Shown: positions 26,667 through 36,957, counted from the first letter of the stretch. The stretch: 64,000 nucleotides of DNA from Mesorhizobium sp. dw_380 (GCF_018588885.1 NZ_JAFFIW010000003.1:62001-126000); one strand, 5' to 3'. Program-made: numbers and translations. The notes: generated by a model from the letters alone, not told the origin.

Positions 26667-27562
26667 GGTGAAAGCGCGAAGGGCGTGAACGCAACCTTGC
26701 CGGCGGCACTTTCACCTGGGGCGAGCACAATCACGCCCTCATCGGGATCGTCCCATCGGCCCCGGTTGAACGCACCGGAAGCGTTGGTCTGCGGCTCGAC
26801 GCAGAAATAGGCTTTGGTCGGATCGGCGTAGAGCATCAGGTGCTTGAAGATTGGATCGGCGTTGATGCGCAGTCCCGCGCCGCGCGCTGGAAAGCGGATT
26901 GCCGCCTCGCCGCCCCAGCCGCCATAGTCGTTGTTGCGCCAGCCGGCGGGCAAAGGCCTGGCCTCGGCGAAATCAAGTTCGGCCGGCAGCGTGATCGGAT
27001 CGCCCGAAATGCCGTCCGGTTCTTCGAGGTAGAAGCGTCGTGCACAAAACTGCAATGTCACGTCCGGATCGCGATCGAACCAGGGGTGCAGGCCGAAGCC
27101 GAACGGCAGGGGAACCGGCCCGGTGTTGGTCAGTGTCATGGCCACGCTCAGCCCATCGCCGGAAACCACAAAAGCCTGCGTCGCGCGATAGGAATAGGGC
27201 TCGGCTCCGGCAGCGATGTCCAGCGACAGCGTCGCGTTGGCGGCGCCTGCCTCGGTGACAGTCCAGGCATGTTGCCAGCCGCTGCCATGGACGTTGAATT
27301 TTTCGGGCGGATTGTTGGGCAGGACCTGCCAGCGTCTCCCAGCGAAGTCGAAGGCATTTCCGGCGATGCGGTTGGCGTAGGGCGTCATCGGGAACATGGC
27401 GACGCCAAGCACATTGCCGGCGCCGAAATCCGCACCCGACAGCCGGCGCATGAGATCGATGCCATGCCAGCGCAGCGAGCTGACGCTGCCGCCGATGTGC
27501 GGCACCAGCCCGACCTCGAGCGTTCCGGCTTTCAGTATCAACGGTTCAGAAATTGCGTCCAT
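26663..27562 (-). CDS. Aldose 1-epimerase (mutarotase) family protein
   Basis: About 299 residues of the galactose-mutarotase fold. Visible features: NRIAGNAFDFAGRRW, FNVHGSGWQHAW with a conserved His, FGFGLHPWFDRD with the second His, and FCVEPQTNASGAF with the catalytic Glu. It interconverts alpha and beta anomers of a sugar before oxidation. The ATG at 27562 (MDAISEP) lies 17 bases inside the end of the upstream degenerate SDR gene; although the frame is open to 27892, the upstream part encodes nothing recognisable. Confidence 0.87.
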   Translation of the reverse strand: MDAISEPLILKAGTLEVGLVPHIGGSVSSLRWHGIDLMRRLSGADFGAGNVLGVAMFPMTPYANRIAGNAFDFAGRRWQVLPNNPPEKFNVHGSGWQHAWTVTEAGAANATLSLDIAAGAEPYSYRATQAFVVSGDGLSVAMTLTNTGPVPLPFGFGLHPWFDRDPDVTLQFCARRFYLEEPDGISGDPITLPAELDFAEARPLPAGWRNNDYGGWGGEAAIRFPARGAGLRINADPIFKHLMLYADPTKAYFCVEPQTNASGAFNRGRWDDPDEGVIVLAPGESAAGKVAFTPFALSP

Positions 27563-28130
27563 AGCCTGCCATCCATCCACCGTCGACGCCCAGCATCTGG
27601 CCTGATGTATAGGTGTTGAGTGGATCGCAGAAGAACAGCACCACCGCAACCGCTTCCTCGATGCTGCCGGCGCGGCCGACCGGTGTGTGGCTGAGCATCG
27701 CCTTGTCGCCGGCGATCTCATCCTCGACCGCGCCGACGCCGACGGCGTTGACCAGCACTTTGGGGCCGAACTCCATGGCAAGCGTGCGCATGCCGGCGAG
27801 GATCGAGGCGCTTTCCATGGAAAAGCGGGGATGGCGGCGCACCGGCATGCCGGCGGTGACCGAGAGCAGGAAGACGATACGCCCGCCGCCACGCACGGTC
27901 ATGGCCATCGCCATCTTGCGCGCGGCCGCATACAAAATGGAGGGATCTTCGGCCGCCGTTCCCGGACGCAGCGCGCACGATACCAGAAGGATGTCGGCGG
28001 GCTGCGCCCTCCCCACTATCTGACCGCCATTGGCGCGCAAGGCGGCAAGTGCCGCTTCGACCAGCGGATTGCTTGCGCCTTCCAGACCTATCGTCGCGCC
28101 GGCGAGATCGATTTCCATGGCGTCGCTCAC
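27546..28130 (-). CDS. Degenerate SDR-like protein, probably not catalytic
   Basis: A 194-residue SDR relative ending like a normal one (NTYTSGQMLGVDGGWMAGYG). The N-terminal TGxxxGxG cofactor motif is missing (LAGATIGLEGASNPLV instead), and the YxxxK site is replaced: FSMESASIL lines up where the next gene has FVAAKAGII. It overlaps the SDR at 28127 (ATGA) and the mutarotase. It may be a structural partner of the neighbouring SDR or a decaying duplicate; the open frame, tight coupling and intact C-terminus argue for retention. Confidence 0.7.
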   Translation of the reverse strand: MSDAMEIDLAGATIGLEGASNPLVEAALAALRANGGQIVGRAQPADILLVSCALRPGTAAEDPSILYAAARKMAMAMTVRGGGRIVFLLSVTAGMPVRRHPRFSMESASILAGMRTLAMEFGPKVLVNAVGVGAVEDEIAGDKAMLSHTPVGRAGSIEEAVAVVLFFCDPLNTYTSGQMLGVDGGWMAGYGRNF

Positions 28131-28906
28131 ATCATGTATCCCGCCGTCCAGCCGCCATCGACGGCCAGCACCTGGCCGTTGACATAGCTGGCGGCCGGCG
28201 AGGCCAGGAACAGCACGGTCTCGGCGATCTCCTCCGGCTGGGCCGGCCGGCCGAGCGGCACATGGGCGAGGAATTCCTGCGTGCGGCCGGCGAACTTGCC
28301 ATCATCGCCGTAGAACAGTTTCTCGGTCAGCGCCGTCATCACCGAGCCGGGGGCGATTGCATTGGTCAGGATGCCCTTGCCGCCGAGTTCGATCGCCATC
28401 GACCGCGTCAGATGGATGATGCCGGCCTTGGCGGCGACGAACGGGCTCTGCAGGCGCATTGCGGCAAGGCCGACGACCGAGGCGATGTTGACGATGCGCC
28501 CACCCTTGCCGGCGGCGAGCATCGGGGCCAGTGCCGCGCGGCTCATGATGTAGAGGCCGTCGAGATCGATGCCGGTGATGCGGTCCCATTCCTGCGGGGG
28601 GAATTCGTCGATGGTGACGCGATGCGCCAGCGTGTTGACGCCGGCATTGTTGACGAGGATGTCGAGGCGGCCATAGCGTTCCATGATCGCGGCGATCGTA
28701 CCGTCCACCGACGCGGTATCGCGGATGTCGGTGACGCACGCCATGGCATCGTTCAACCCGGCCGCAACGCTTTCCGCGCCCTCGCCGTTGATGTCGGCGA
28801 CGACGAGCGCGGCGCCATTGTCGGACAGGCGTCTGGCGATGGAACTGCCGATCGCTCCTGCTGCTCCCGTGACCAGCGCTACCTTGCCTCGCAGATCGCA
28901 GCGCAT
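28127..28906 (-). CDS. Short-chain dehydrogenase/reductase with Phe at the catalytic Tyr position
   Basis: A 259-residue SDR. TGAAGAIG and NNAG are intact, but the active-site segment reads SPFVAAKAGI, with TTC (Phe) where the catalytic Tyr is expected. The Lys is present and NIAS supplies the Ser. This may alter or abolish normal oxidoreduction, or the enzyme may pair with the next SDR-like protein. It is the first gene of the unit SDR, SDR-like, mutarotase, and a GntR-type site lies 35 bp upstream. Confidence 0.82.
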   Translation of the reverse strand: MRCDLRGKVALVTGAAGAIGSSIARRLSDNGAALVVADINGEGAESVAAGLNDAMACVTDIRDTASVDGTIAAIMERYGRLDILVNNAGVNTLAHRVTIDEFPPQEWDRITGIDLDGLYIMSRAALAPMLAAGKGGRIVNIASVVGLAAMRLQSPFVAAKAGIIHLTRSMAIELGGKGILTNAIAPGSVMTALTEKLFYGDDGKFAGRTQEFLAHVPLGRPAQPEEIAETVLFLASPAASYVNGQVLAVDGGWTAGYMM

Positions 28907-28940
28907 ATCCCGTTCCGCCCTTAAGCCATTTCGGGTTATG

Positions 28941-28952
28941 CTATTATAATAT
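28941..28952. promoter_or_regulatory. Putative GntR operator, site 5 (before the SDR unit)
   Basis: CTATTATAATAT matches 11 of 12 positions of the palindrome consensus and sits in TTATGCTATTATAATATC, 35 bp upstream of the SDR start. The gap between this gene and the end of ABC system 3 is only 85 bp. Confidence 0.65.
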
Positions 28953-28991
28953 CTTCAGCACCCGAGCAAGCAATTGCGTCACAGCAGGAGG

Positions 28992-29987
28992 TTATTCCGC
29001 CGGCGCGCCGGCCATGGTCTTGCGGCTTGCATCGATCATCCGCCGCCGGGCCCGGAACACGCCCCATTGCTGGTCAACCAGCACGCCGATGAGGATGACG
29101 CCGCCCATGACAGCGAAGTTGAGGGAAGAGGGAATCCCGAGCAGGTTGACGAGGTTCTGCAGCTCCTGCAGCAGCACGGTGCCGAGGATGACGCCGATCA
29201 GCGAGCCCTCGCCGCCGCGCAGCGAGAAGCCGCCGAGCACGGCCGCCGCAATGGCATAAAGCTCGTAGAACTGGCCGTGGCTGGCGGGTGAAATCGAGCG
29301 CGTGTACATGGCGAAATAGATCGCCGACAGCGCCGTCAGCACGCCGCAGATGACATAGGCGGCCATGACGATGCGGCCGGTGCGGATGCCGGAATATTTC
29401 GCCGCCTCCTCGTTCTTGCCGATGGCGTAGAGATAGCGGCCGAACACCGAGCGGTGCAGCACCACCCACATGACGATGGCGATGACGATGAGCGCGAAAA
29501 ACGAGTTCGGCACGCCCCAGGAGCGGCCGGCGGTCAAGAATTCGAGATCGGGAAAATTCTGGCCGAAGGCGAAGCCGGCGGTGCCGTCGGCGGTGTAGAA
29601 GCGGGCAACACCGCGATAGATCAGCAGGCCGCACAGCGTGACGACGAAGGGCTGCAGCTTGAGCCTTGTGATCAGCCAGCCATGCGCCAGGCCGATGATG
29701 GCGCCGAGCACGAGGATGAGCACGAGGGCGACAGGCCATCCCATGCCACGCACGGCGATGAAGTCGATGAACAGCGTGCCGAGCAGCGCTACCAGCGAGC
29801 CGACCGACAGCTCGATGCCGCCGGTGATGATGACGAAGGCCTGGCCGATGGAGAGGATGCCGAACAGGCCGATCAGGTTCGAGGTGTTGGCGAGATTGAT
29901 CGGCAACAGGAAGCGCGGATTGATGATGGCGACGATGGCGCCGACCACCAGGATCAGGATCAGCAGGCCGAGATCTTTCTTGCTCAT
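28992..29987 (-). CDS. CUT2 sugar ABC transporter permease, system 3
   Basis: A 331-residue, very hydrophobic protein with AIAAAVLGGFSLRGG typical of RbsC-like permeases. The ATG at 29987 follows GGGGAG. It is the last gene of the operon binding protein, ATPase, permease (32665 down to 28992) and is separated from the ATPase by a hairpin-forming palindrome. Confidence 0.9.
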   Translation of the reverse strand: MSKKDLGLLILILVVGAIVAIINPRFLLPINLANTSNLIGLFGILSIGQAFVIITGGIELSVGSLVALLGTLFIDFIAVRGMGWPVALVLILVLGAIIGLAHGWLITRLKLQPFVVTLCGLLIYRGVARFYTADGTAGFAFGQNFPDLEFLTAGRSWGVPNSFFALIVIAIVMWVVLHRSVFGRYLYAIGKNEEAAKYSGIRTGRIVMAAYVICGVLTALSAIYFAMYTRSISPASHGQFYELYAIAAAVLGGFSLRGGEGSLIGVILGTVLLQELQNLVNLLGIPSSLNFAVMGGVILIGVLVDQQWGVFRARRRMIDASRKTMAGAPAE

Positions 29988-30019
29988 CGTCTTCTCCCCA
30001 ATGCCTGCCGGAGCAGGTT

Positions 30020-30041
30020 CGCGGGTCTCGCGAGACCCGCG
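30020..30041. terminator. Perfect 22-base palindrome between ATPase and permease, system 3
   Basis: The core GCGGGTCTCGCGAGACCCGC (30021-30040) is self-complementary and extended by one C-G pair. As RNA it forms a stable hairpin 9 bases after the ATPase stop. No T-run follows on the minus strand, so it may attenuate or stabilise the message. Confidence 0.45.
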
Positions 30042-30048
30042 CTAAAAA

Positions 30049-31590
<1,542 letters not shown>

Positions 31591-31658
31591 GCCTGACAGC
31601 GGTTGGCGAGCTGACCTATTCGCAGACTGACGGTCCCAGCAGGCTTCGTCAATGCGAA

Positions 31659-31688
31659 CAGCCGGCTCAAGCGAAGTTGAGCCGGCTG
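31659..31688 (-). terminator. Intercistronic hairpin after binding protein, system 3
   Basis: 31659-31670 pairs perfectly with 31677-31688 (12 bp, 6-base loop GCGAAG on the + strand). It lies about 15 bases downstream of the binding-protein stop and before the ATPase gene, a position repeated in all four ABC operons of the window. Confidence 0.55.
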
Positions 31689-31702
31689 AACTGCTTGTGG
31701 TC

Positions 31703-32665
31703 TCAGTTTCCAGACATCGCCTTCAGATTGGCGGCGTAGGCGTCGACGTCATCCTTGCCGATGATCTTGGTCGGGATGATGATCAGATTGCCGGCCGGGA
31801 TGCCCGACTTGTCGCCCTTGAGGTAGGAAGCCATCAGCTTCATGCCCTGATAGGCCCATTCGAAGGGCTGCTGCACGACGGTGGCGGCAATGGTGCCTTC
31901 CTTGACGCCGCCCAGCGTGATCGGATCGTCGTCGAAACCGACGACGGTGATCGAGCCGAGCTTGCCGGCATCGCGCAGCGCTTCATAGATGCGCGGCGTG
32001 TTGTAGGAGTAGAAGCCGACCATGCAGGTGACGTCGGGGCTGGCGACCAGCGCGTCCTCGACGTTCTTCTTGGCGCGGGCCTGGTCGATGTCGTCGCCGC
32101 GCACGTCGACGAGTTCGATCTTGGTGCCGGCCAAGCCATCCTTCATGCCCTGGATGCGTTCCTTGGCATTGTCGGCGCCGAGCAGGCCGACGAAGCCGAG
32201 GCATTTGCCGCCATTGGGCATCGCCTTCTTGGCGATTTCGGCCGCCTGCTTGCCGGCATCGACGTTGGACGAGCCGATATAGGCGACGCGCTTGGTCTGC
32301 GGGGCGTCCGAGTCGGTGGTGAACAGCGCCGTTTGCGAAGCGATCTTGTTCAGCCCGTCGGTCGAGGTCTTGGGATCGACGGCCGAGACCATGATGCCCT
32401 TGACGCCGGCCGTCACCAGATCGTCCATCAGCCGCTGCTGGATGGCGACCGAGGACTGCTCGGGATATTTGAGTTCAAGCGTGTAGTCGGGCAGTTCGCC
32501 CTGTGCCTTCTTGACGCCGGCTTCGGCCGCTTTCCAGAAATCGGAAGCGCCGTTGACGACGAAGGCCAGCGTCGGCTTGTCGTCGGCACGCGCGATGGCT
32601 GTCGCCGTCAGGCCGACAACCAGGGCCGCGGCGGCCACGGATGCATTGCGTATCAAGGATTTCAT
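31703..32665 (-). CDS. Periplasmic sugar-binding protein, system 3 (RbsB/xylose-type)
   Basis: About 320 residues; signal peptide ending ATAIARA before DDKPTLAFVVNGASDFW. Type 1 binding fold with VGFDDDP near the C-terminal lobe. The ATG at 32665 (MKSLIRN) is six bases after GGGAGG; a TTG at 32671 is less likely. It is divergent from LacI regulator 2, which probably controls it. Confidence 0.9.
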   Translation of the reverse strand: MKSLIRNASVAAAALVVGLTATAIARADDKPTLAFVVNGASDFWKAAEAGVKKAQGELPDYTLELKYPEQSSVAIQQRLMDDLVTAGVKGIMVSAVDPKTSTDGLNKIASQTALFTTDSDAPQTKRVAYIGSSNVDAGKQAAEIAKKAMPNGGKCLGFVGLLGADNAKERIQGMKDGLAGTKIELVDVRGDDIDQARAKKNVEDALVASPDVTCMVGFYSYNTPRIYEALRDAGKLGSITVVGFDDDPITLGGVKEGTIAATVVQQPFEWAYQGMKLMASYLKGDKSGIPAGNLIIIPTKIIGKDDVDAYAANLKAMSGN

Positions 32666-33253
32666 GTTCAACCTCCCGTTTTGGTCCAGTCGTTGCGACT
32701 GGACCGGTCTTGCTCACTAGAATTGCCTTGCTCACTTGGATTTGCCGTTTGCGGCTTGGATGCCCCTCCTCCTCAGGGGTTCCCGGCACTGAAGGAATGG
32801 CGTCGTTCCAGCCACACGGTCGCGGACTTTAGAGACTCATCCTTCGTTCGTAAATAGTCCGATTTGTCTGACATATCACATGTCCGAGAAAGGCTGGCGG
32901 AGCCAATATCCGCTTTGCCATCGGGCCATTTCCGCGCACCGCCCCGGACGGAGCCGGACGCGGCGGATGGACGTTACAGCGGCTTTTTGTATTAGTAAAC
33001 AGTATTAGTTTTGGGCTCGCGCCCGGGCACGCCGTCAGGGAAAGGCCCGACGTGCCGCGCCCCGATATTTTGACGCGCGGCAAGCCGGACCTTGGCGAGC
33101 TCTGCCTTCCTTGCCGGGCGCAGCCGCATGAGCGATGGACGACAAGGCTACTAATAGATATAAACACAGCGACGACTTCTATAAATCATCACCGCCGCGC
33201 CACCTTGTCGGCCCGGCCGCTAGACAGGGCTGGGGATCGGGGACACGAAGGCA
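32666..33253. promoter_or_regulatory. 588-bp divergent control region of ABC system 3 and LacI regulator 2
   Basis: There is no convincing gene here. Two direct copies of GTATTAGT start at 32989 and 33002, 13 bases apart, and an opposite-strand match TACTAATAG lies at 33149-33157. The stretch 33149-33190 is AT-rich against a GC-rich background, with TATAAA-like elements. These are candidate operator and promoter elements for the LacI protein at 33254, which lies on one side, and the binding protein on the other. Confidence 0.45.
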
Positions 33254-34366
33254 ATGAGCGAGACGACGGATCCGGTCATCGAGAAGCGCCGCAAGGCGCC
33301 GGCGAAGCCCAAGGGCCGGGTGACCATGACCGATATCGCCAGGGCCGCCGGCTGTTCGCAGGCGACCGTGTCTTTCGTGCTCAACAATTCGCCGGGCATC
33401 AAGCTGTCGAAGCAGACCCGCGAGCGCGTCATCGAGGCAGCGCGGGCGCTGGGCTATTCCGCGCCCGCCTTCTCGGCGCTGAGCGAGCCCGTGACCGCCT
33501 TCGACGGACTGGACGGGGTGATCGGCTTTGCCGTCGACCAGCTGGCCACCAGCCCCGAGGCGGTGGTCGCCATCGAGGGCGCGCGCCAGGCCTCGTGGAA
33601 TGCCGGCAACGTGCTTCTGGTGGCGCAGACCATGGGCGACGCCGTGATGGAGCCGCGCGCCATCCAGGCGCTGACCCGGCGGGGCATTTCGGCGCTGATC
33701 TACATGACCATCTTCACCCGCGAGATCACGGCGCCCGACTTCCTCTACGGCCTCGACATCCCGGTGATCCTGCTCAACTGCTACACATCGGACTATGCCT
33801 TTCCCGCCGTTGTGCCCTCCGAGATCGCCGGCGGCCAGAGCTCGACCCGGCACCTGATCAGCCACGGCCACCGCCGCATCGCCACCATAACCGGCGAGCC
33901 ATGGATGCAGGCGGCGCAAGACCGGCTGAAAGGCTACCGCCGCGCGCTCGCCACCGCCGACATCCCGTTCGACCCCGAACTGGTGGTCGAAGGCGACTGG
34001 TCGGCCAGTGCGGGCTATGCCGCGACCGCCAAGCTGCTGGCGCTGAAGGACCGCCCGACCGCCATCTTCTGCCAGAACGACCGCACCGCGATCGGCTGCT
34101 ACGAAGCGCTGAAGGAAGCCGGCCTGCACATCCCGCAAGACATTTCCGTGGTCGGCTACGACGACGAGGAGATCGCCCGGCATTTGTTCCCGCCGCTGAC
34201 CACCTCGATCCTGCCGCACATGGCGATGGGCCAATGGGCGATCGAGCAGCTGGAAGCGCCGGCCGTGCCTGGAAGGGGGCGCTACCCCATCACCAAGCTG
34301 GAGTGTCCGCTGGTGGAGCGGGAGAGTGTGCGGGCGGTGGCGCACGGACGAGAGACGGCGAGTTGA
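33254..34366 (+). CDS. LacI-family transcriptional regulator 2
   Basis: A 370-residue regulator: a ~20-residue basic leader, helix-turn-helix VTMTDIARAAGCSQATVSFVLNNSPG (residues ~23-48), hinge, then sugar-binding effector domain ending in YDDEEIARHLFPPLTTS. It has GAAGG before the ATG. It is divergent from ABC system 3, the classical arrangement for local control. Its recognition helix differs from LacI regulator 1, so a different operator is expected. Confidence 0.9.
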   Translation: MSETTDPVIEKRRKAPAKPKGRVTMTDIARAAGCSQATVSFVLNNSPGIKLSKQTRERVIEAARALGYSAPAFSALSEPVTAFDGLDGVIGFAVDQLATSPEAVVAIEGARQASWNAGNVLLVAQTMGDAVMEPRAIQALTRRGISALIYMTIFTREITAPDFLYGLDIPVILLNCYTSDYAFPAVVPSEIAGGQSSTRHLISHGHRRIATITGEPWMQAAQDRLKGYRRALATADIPFDPELVVEGDWSASAGYAATAKLLALKDRPTAIFCQNDRTAIGCYEALKEAGLHIPQDISVVGYDDEEIARHLFPPLTTSILPHMAMGQWAIEQLEAPAVPGRGRYPITKLECPLVERESVRAVAHGRETAS

Positions 34367-34544
34367 AGCGCCACGCCCGATAGTCCGATGGCGCCGGGCA
34401 AGCACTGCCGTACGGCTGCAAGCCATCGCGCGCTGGCGGCGGGATGCACACGATTGTCGTCGCCTCACAATTTCCGGTGACCCGACCCTGTCGCGGGCCT
34501 ATACTGGCGTACGATCCTCCTCCCTTTGCGCAGGAAGGACGCCC

Positions 34545-35636
34545 ATGTGGCCGAACCGTCGTCTATGCGATCTGCTGAAGATCGAGCATCCGATCATCCA
34601 GGCCCCGATGGCTGGTTCGGCAACACCGGAACTCGCGGCGGCGGTGAGCAATGCCGGGGGCCTCGGATCGCTCGGCTGCGCATCGATGCTCCCGGATGCT
34701 CTGCGTCATGTTGTCCGCCAGCTGCGAAGCTGGACCGAATACCCGTTCAACCTCAACTTCTTCGTCTATCCGCAACCCAGCACGACCGATGCCGTCCTGG
34801 CGCAAGCCATCGACAGGTTGCGGCCCTATTACGAGGAGTTGTCCCTCGGCGCGCCGCCGGCGAGGCTGCCACCGATCGGGCCCGGTTTCGATGACGCGAA
34901 GCTTGATCTCGTGCTCGAGGTCCACCCGCCTGTCGTCAGTTTCCACTTTGGCATTCCGGACCCGGTCGCGATCGCCAGACTGAAGCAGGCCGGGATCGTG
35001 ATCCTGAGTTCGGCGACGACCGTCGCCGAGGCGCGCAGGCTTGCCGACAGTGGCGCCGACGCGGTCATCGCCCAGGGATGGGAGGCGGGAGGGCATCGCG
35101 GCTCCCACGTTCCGACCGATCAGGGTGACGGCGTTGGAACGATGGCTCTGGTTCCCCAAATCGTGGATGCCATCGATCTGCCGGTCATTGCCGCGGGAGG
35201 CATCGCCGACGGGCGAGGCATAGCGGCAGCCTTCGCCCTTGGCGCCAGCGGCGTGCAGATCGGCACCGGGTTTCTGTCCTGTGACGAGGCCGGCACGGAT
35301 GCGGCGCGCCGCGCCGTGATCCGTGCCGCGACCGACATGGACACGATGGTCAGCAATGCATTTTCGGGCCGCGCGGCGCGGATGAAACGCACGCGCTACG
35401 CCCTGGAGATGGAAAAGAGCCGAACGCGCCTTCCGGATTTCCCGCAAATGGTCGCGCTCAGCACCCCACTCAGCGATGCCGAACGTGCGACGGGGCGCGG
35501 GGACTTCGCCTTTCATCTGTACGGGCAAGCGGCCGCGTTGAACAGGGAGCTTCCGGCCGAACAATTGATGCGCACGCTTGTCGCCGAAACGAAGGGGATA
35601 TTCGGCGCTCTCTCGGCATCGCCCGGCGAAGGCTGA
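34545..35636 (+). CDS. Nitronate monooxygenase-like flavoprotein (2-nitropropane dioxygenase family)
   Basis: A 363-residue TIM-barrel FMN enzyme. IIQAPMAG near residue 17, the segment GADAVIAQGWEAGGHRG, IAAGGIADGRGIAAAFALGASGVQIGT and the late SNAFSGRAAR are typical. It oxidises alkyl nitronates such as propionate 3-nitronate. The ATG at 34545 follows AGGAAGG; the frame is open further upstream without a good site. It stands alone, 178 bp after LacI regulator 2. Confidence 0.88.
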   Translation: MWPNRRLCDLLKIEHPIIQAPMAGSATPELAAAVSNAGGLGSLGCASMLPDALRHVVRQLRSWTEYPFNLNFFVYPQPSTTDAVLAQAIDRLRPYYEELSLGAPPARLPPIGPGFDDAKLDLVLEVHPPVVSFHFGIPDPVAIARLKQAGIVILSSATTVAEARRLADSGADAVIAQGWEAGGHRGSHVPTDQGDGVGTMALVPQIVDAIDLPVIAAGGIADGRGIAAAFALGASGVQIGTGFLSCDEAGTDAARRAVIRAATDMDTMVSNAFSGRAARMKRTRYALEMEKSRTRLPDFPQMVALSTPLSDAERATGRGDFAFHLYGQAAALNRELPAEQLMRTLVAETKGIFGALSASPGEG

Positions 35637-35711
35637 TATGCCTTTCGATCCCGAGCTGGTGGTCCCGCCAGGCTCTGGCTGTCGCGCCGCCAGGATTTGG
35701 CCGTCAGCGCC

Positions 35712-35942
35712 TCAGAACGGGATTTCAGCGCCTGCCTGTTCGTCGAACAGAACCGCGCAGCCGCGCGCAAGCGCTACCGTCGAGAGAGCGTTTGCCACGG
35801 CGTGGTCCGACGACACGAAATCGCCGGTCAGCACCCGCAACTCTTCCACCCCTTCGGCCATGGAGATGAAATTCCCAACCGCGGGATCGCGCCTGCACGC
35901 CTCGACCACGCAAAGCAGATCGATCATTTCGAAGCCGCGCAT
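35712..35942 (-). CDS. Small hypothetical protein
   Basis: A 76-residue open frame starting MRGFEMIDLLCVVEACRRD, with a good GGGAGG site five bases before the ATG. The composition (DPAVGNFISMAEGVEELRVL) looks protein-like, but I do not recognise it and no signal peptide or membrane segment is seen. It is isolated, convergent with the nitronate monooxygenase gene and divergent from the next exported protein. Confidence 0.4.
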   Translation of the reverse strand: MRGFEMIDLLCVVEACRRDPAVGNFISMAEGVEELRVLTGDFVSSDHAVANALSTVALARGCAVLFDEQAGAEIPF

Positions 35943-36094
35943 TCCAGCCTCCCGAAAAAGTCGTCCCTTGCAGGATCATGAACGCATCCGCGGGAGATAA
36001 TGTTCCGGGGACCTTGGACGTGGCGGCACATGATCACCGAGGTCGGCCATGCCGACCAGTATGCGGCCGGGCAATTGTTGTCCATACTCGGCCC

Positions 36095-36697
36095 ATGACG
36101 CGTCCAGGCTTGCGCTGTGTGCAGGTATTCGCGGCTTTACTGGCCGCGAGCTGCTTGCGTGCCGAAGCCGACGGCGCCAAAGTCCTTGGGGCCGGCGCCT
36201 ACTCATTCTCAGACGAACTTGGCGGTTTCAGGATCATCTCGGCCACAGGCGCCGGAACGCGCGCCGATCCCATCGTGGTCACCGAGGAACTGGAGACCGC
36301 GGACCCGGTAACGCTGACCATACGCGCCGCCAGGCCGGTCCAGCCGTTCGGAACGTCGGGCAACTACGCGACCGGCTTCTTGCCGCTGAAGATCGTCGCG
36401 CTGAACAACAGCGGTGACGCCTGGATCGAATTCGGATTCGAGTTGCAGGCGATCATGAACAGGCCGAGCGACTATGGCGACGGGCTGTCCTTCGACCAGG
36501 CGCAGCGCGAGGACAACATGATCAAGTCCGACAGCTTCGCCGAATTCAAACGCGATTTCGAACCCTATGATCGGCTGCTGTTCCGCAAAGGCAAGGTCGA
36601 CCCGCTCGAAAGTGCGTCGTTTTCATTCCTGGTGACGGACTTTTCGCCGAAGGACCGGTTTTATCTGGTGGAGGAGCCGAGGGTGCCTTCGTCTTGA
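36095..36697 (+). CDS. Exported protein of unknown function
   Basis: A 200-residue protein with an N-terminal hydrophobic leader (CVQVFAALLAASCLRAEADG) suggesting export. The mature part has beta-rich character (YSFSDELGGFRIISATGAG, FELQAIMNRPSDYGDG, SFSFLVTDFSPKDRFYLVEEP). I do not recognise the family. The start at 36095 (MTRPGL) is chosen because it puts the leader at the N-terminus; the frame opens earlier at 35978. Last normal-GC gene before the AT-richer helicase. Confidence 0.6.
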   Translation: MTRPGLRCVQVFAALLAASCLRAEADGAKVLGAGAYSFSDELGGFRIISATGAGTRADPIVVTEELETADPVTLTIRAARPVQPFGTSGNYATGFLPLKIVALNNSGDAWIEFGFELQAIMNRPSDYGDGLSFDQAQREDNMIKSDSFAEFKRDFEPYDRLLFRKGKVDPLESASFSFLVTDFSPKDRFYLVEEPRVPSS

Positions 36698-36957
36698 GGG
36701 GATCCCACAGCTGGCACGGGCCGATGGACGATCGAACAGTTTAAGACACTGGCGGCGCGCGGCGCCGGCTCTAATAATGATTTAGGGGTCGCCATCAACC
36801 CAATAAATCGTCTGTAATGGAGGCTTTAGACGAGATTTTTTCCAGCTGGAATATTCTTACCACGTAGTTTTTCTTGCCTTCCTAGCTGCCCCGTTGTTAC
36901 CGTCCTACGGTGGAATCGACTTGAATAGCGACGAACGCCAGCTGGGGGAGATAGGTA

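Noticed and set aside
10380..28955. Reading the five TTATAA-centred sites simply as -10 promoter boxes.
   Set aside because: TATAAT is part of each, but the flanking symmetry (CTA...TAG, AAGCT...AGCTT) and the link to the GntR gene go beyond a -10 box; kept as operators with the caveat stated.
35638..35680. MPFDPELVV resembling a segment of LacI regulator 2 (IPFDPELVVEGDW), suggesting a regulator fragment.
   Set aside because: The similarity ends after about eight residues and the following frame has no LacI character; likely chance.
36698..36957. Possible left att site matching the tRNA-Arg 3' end.
   Set aside because: I compared this gap with the tRNA end GGTTCGAATCCTGTCGGGTG and found no copy, so integrase-type insertion is not shown.
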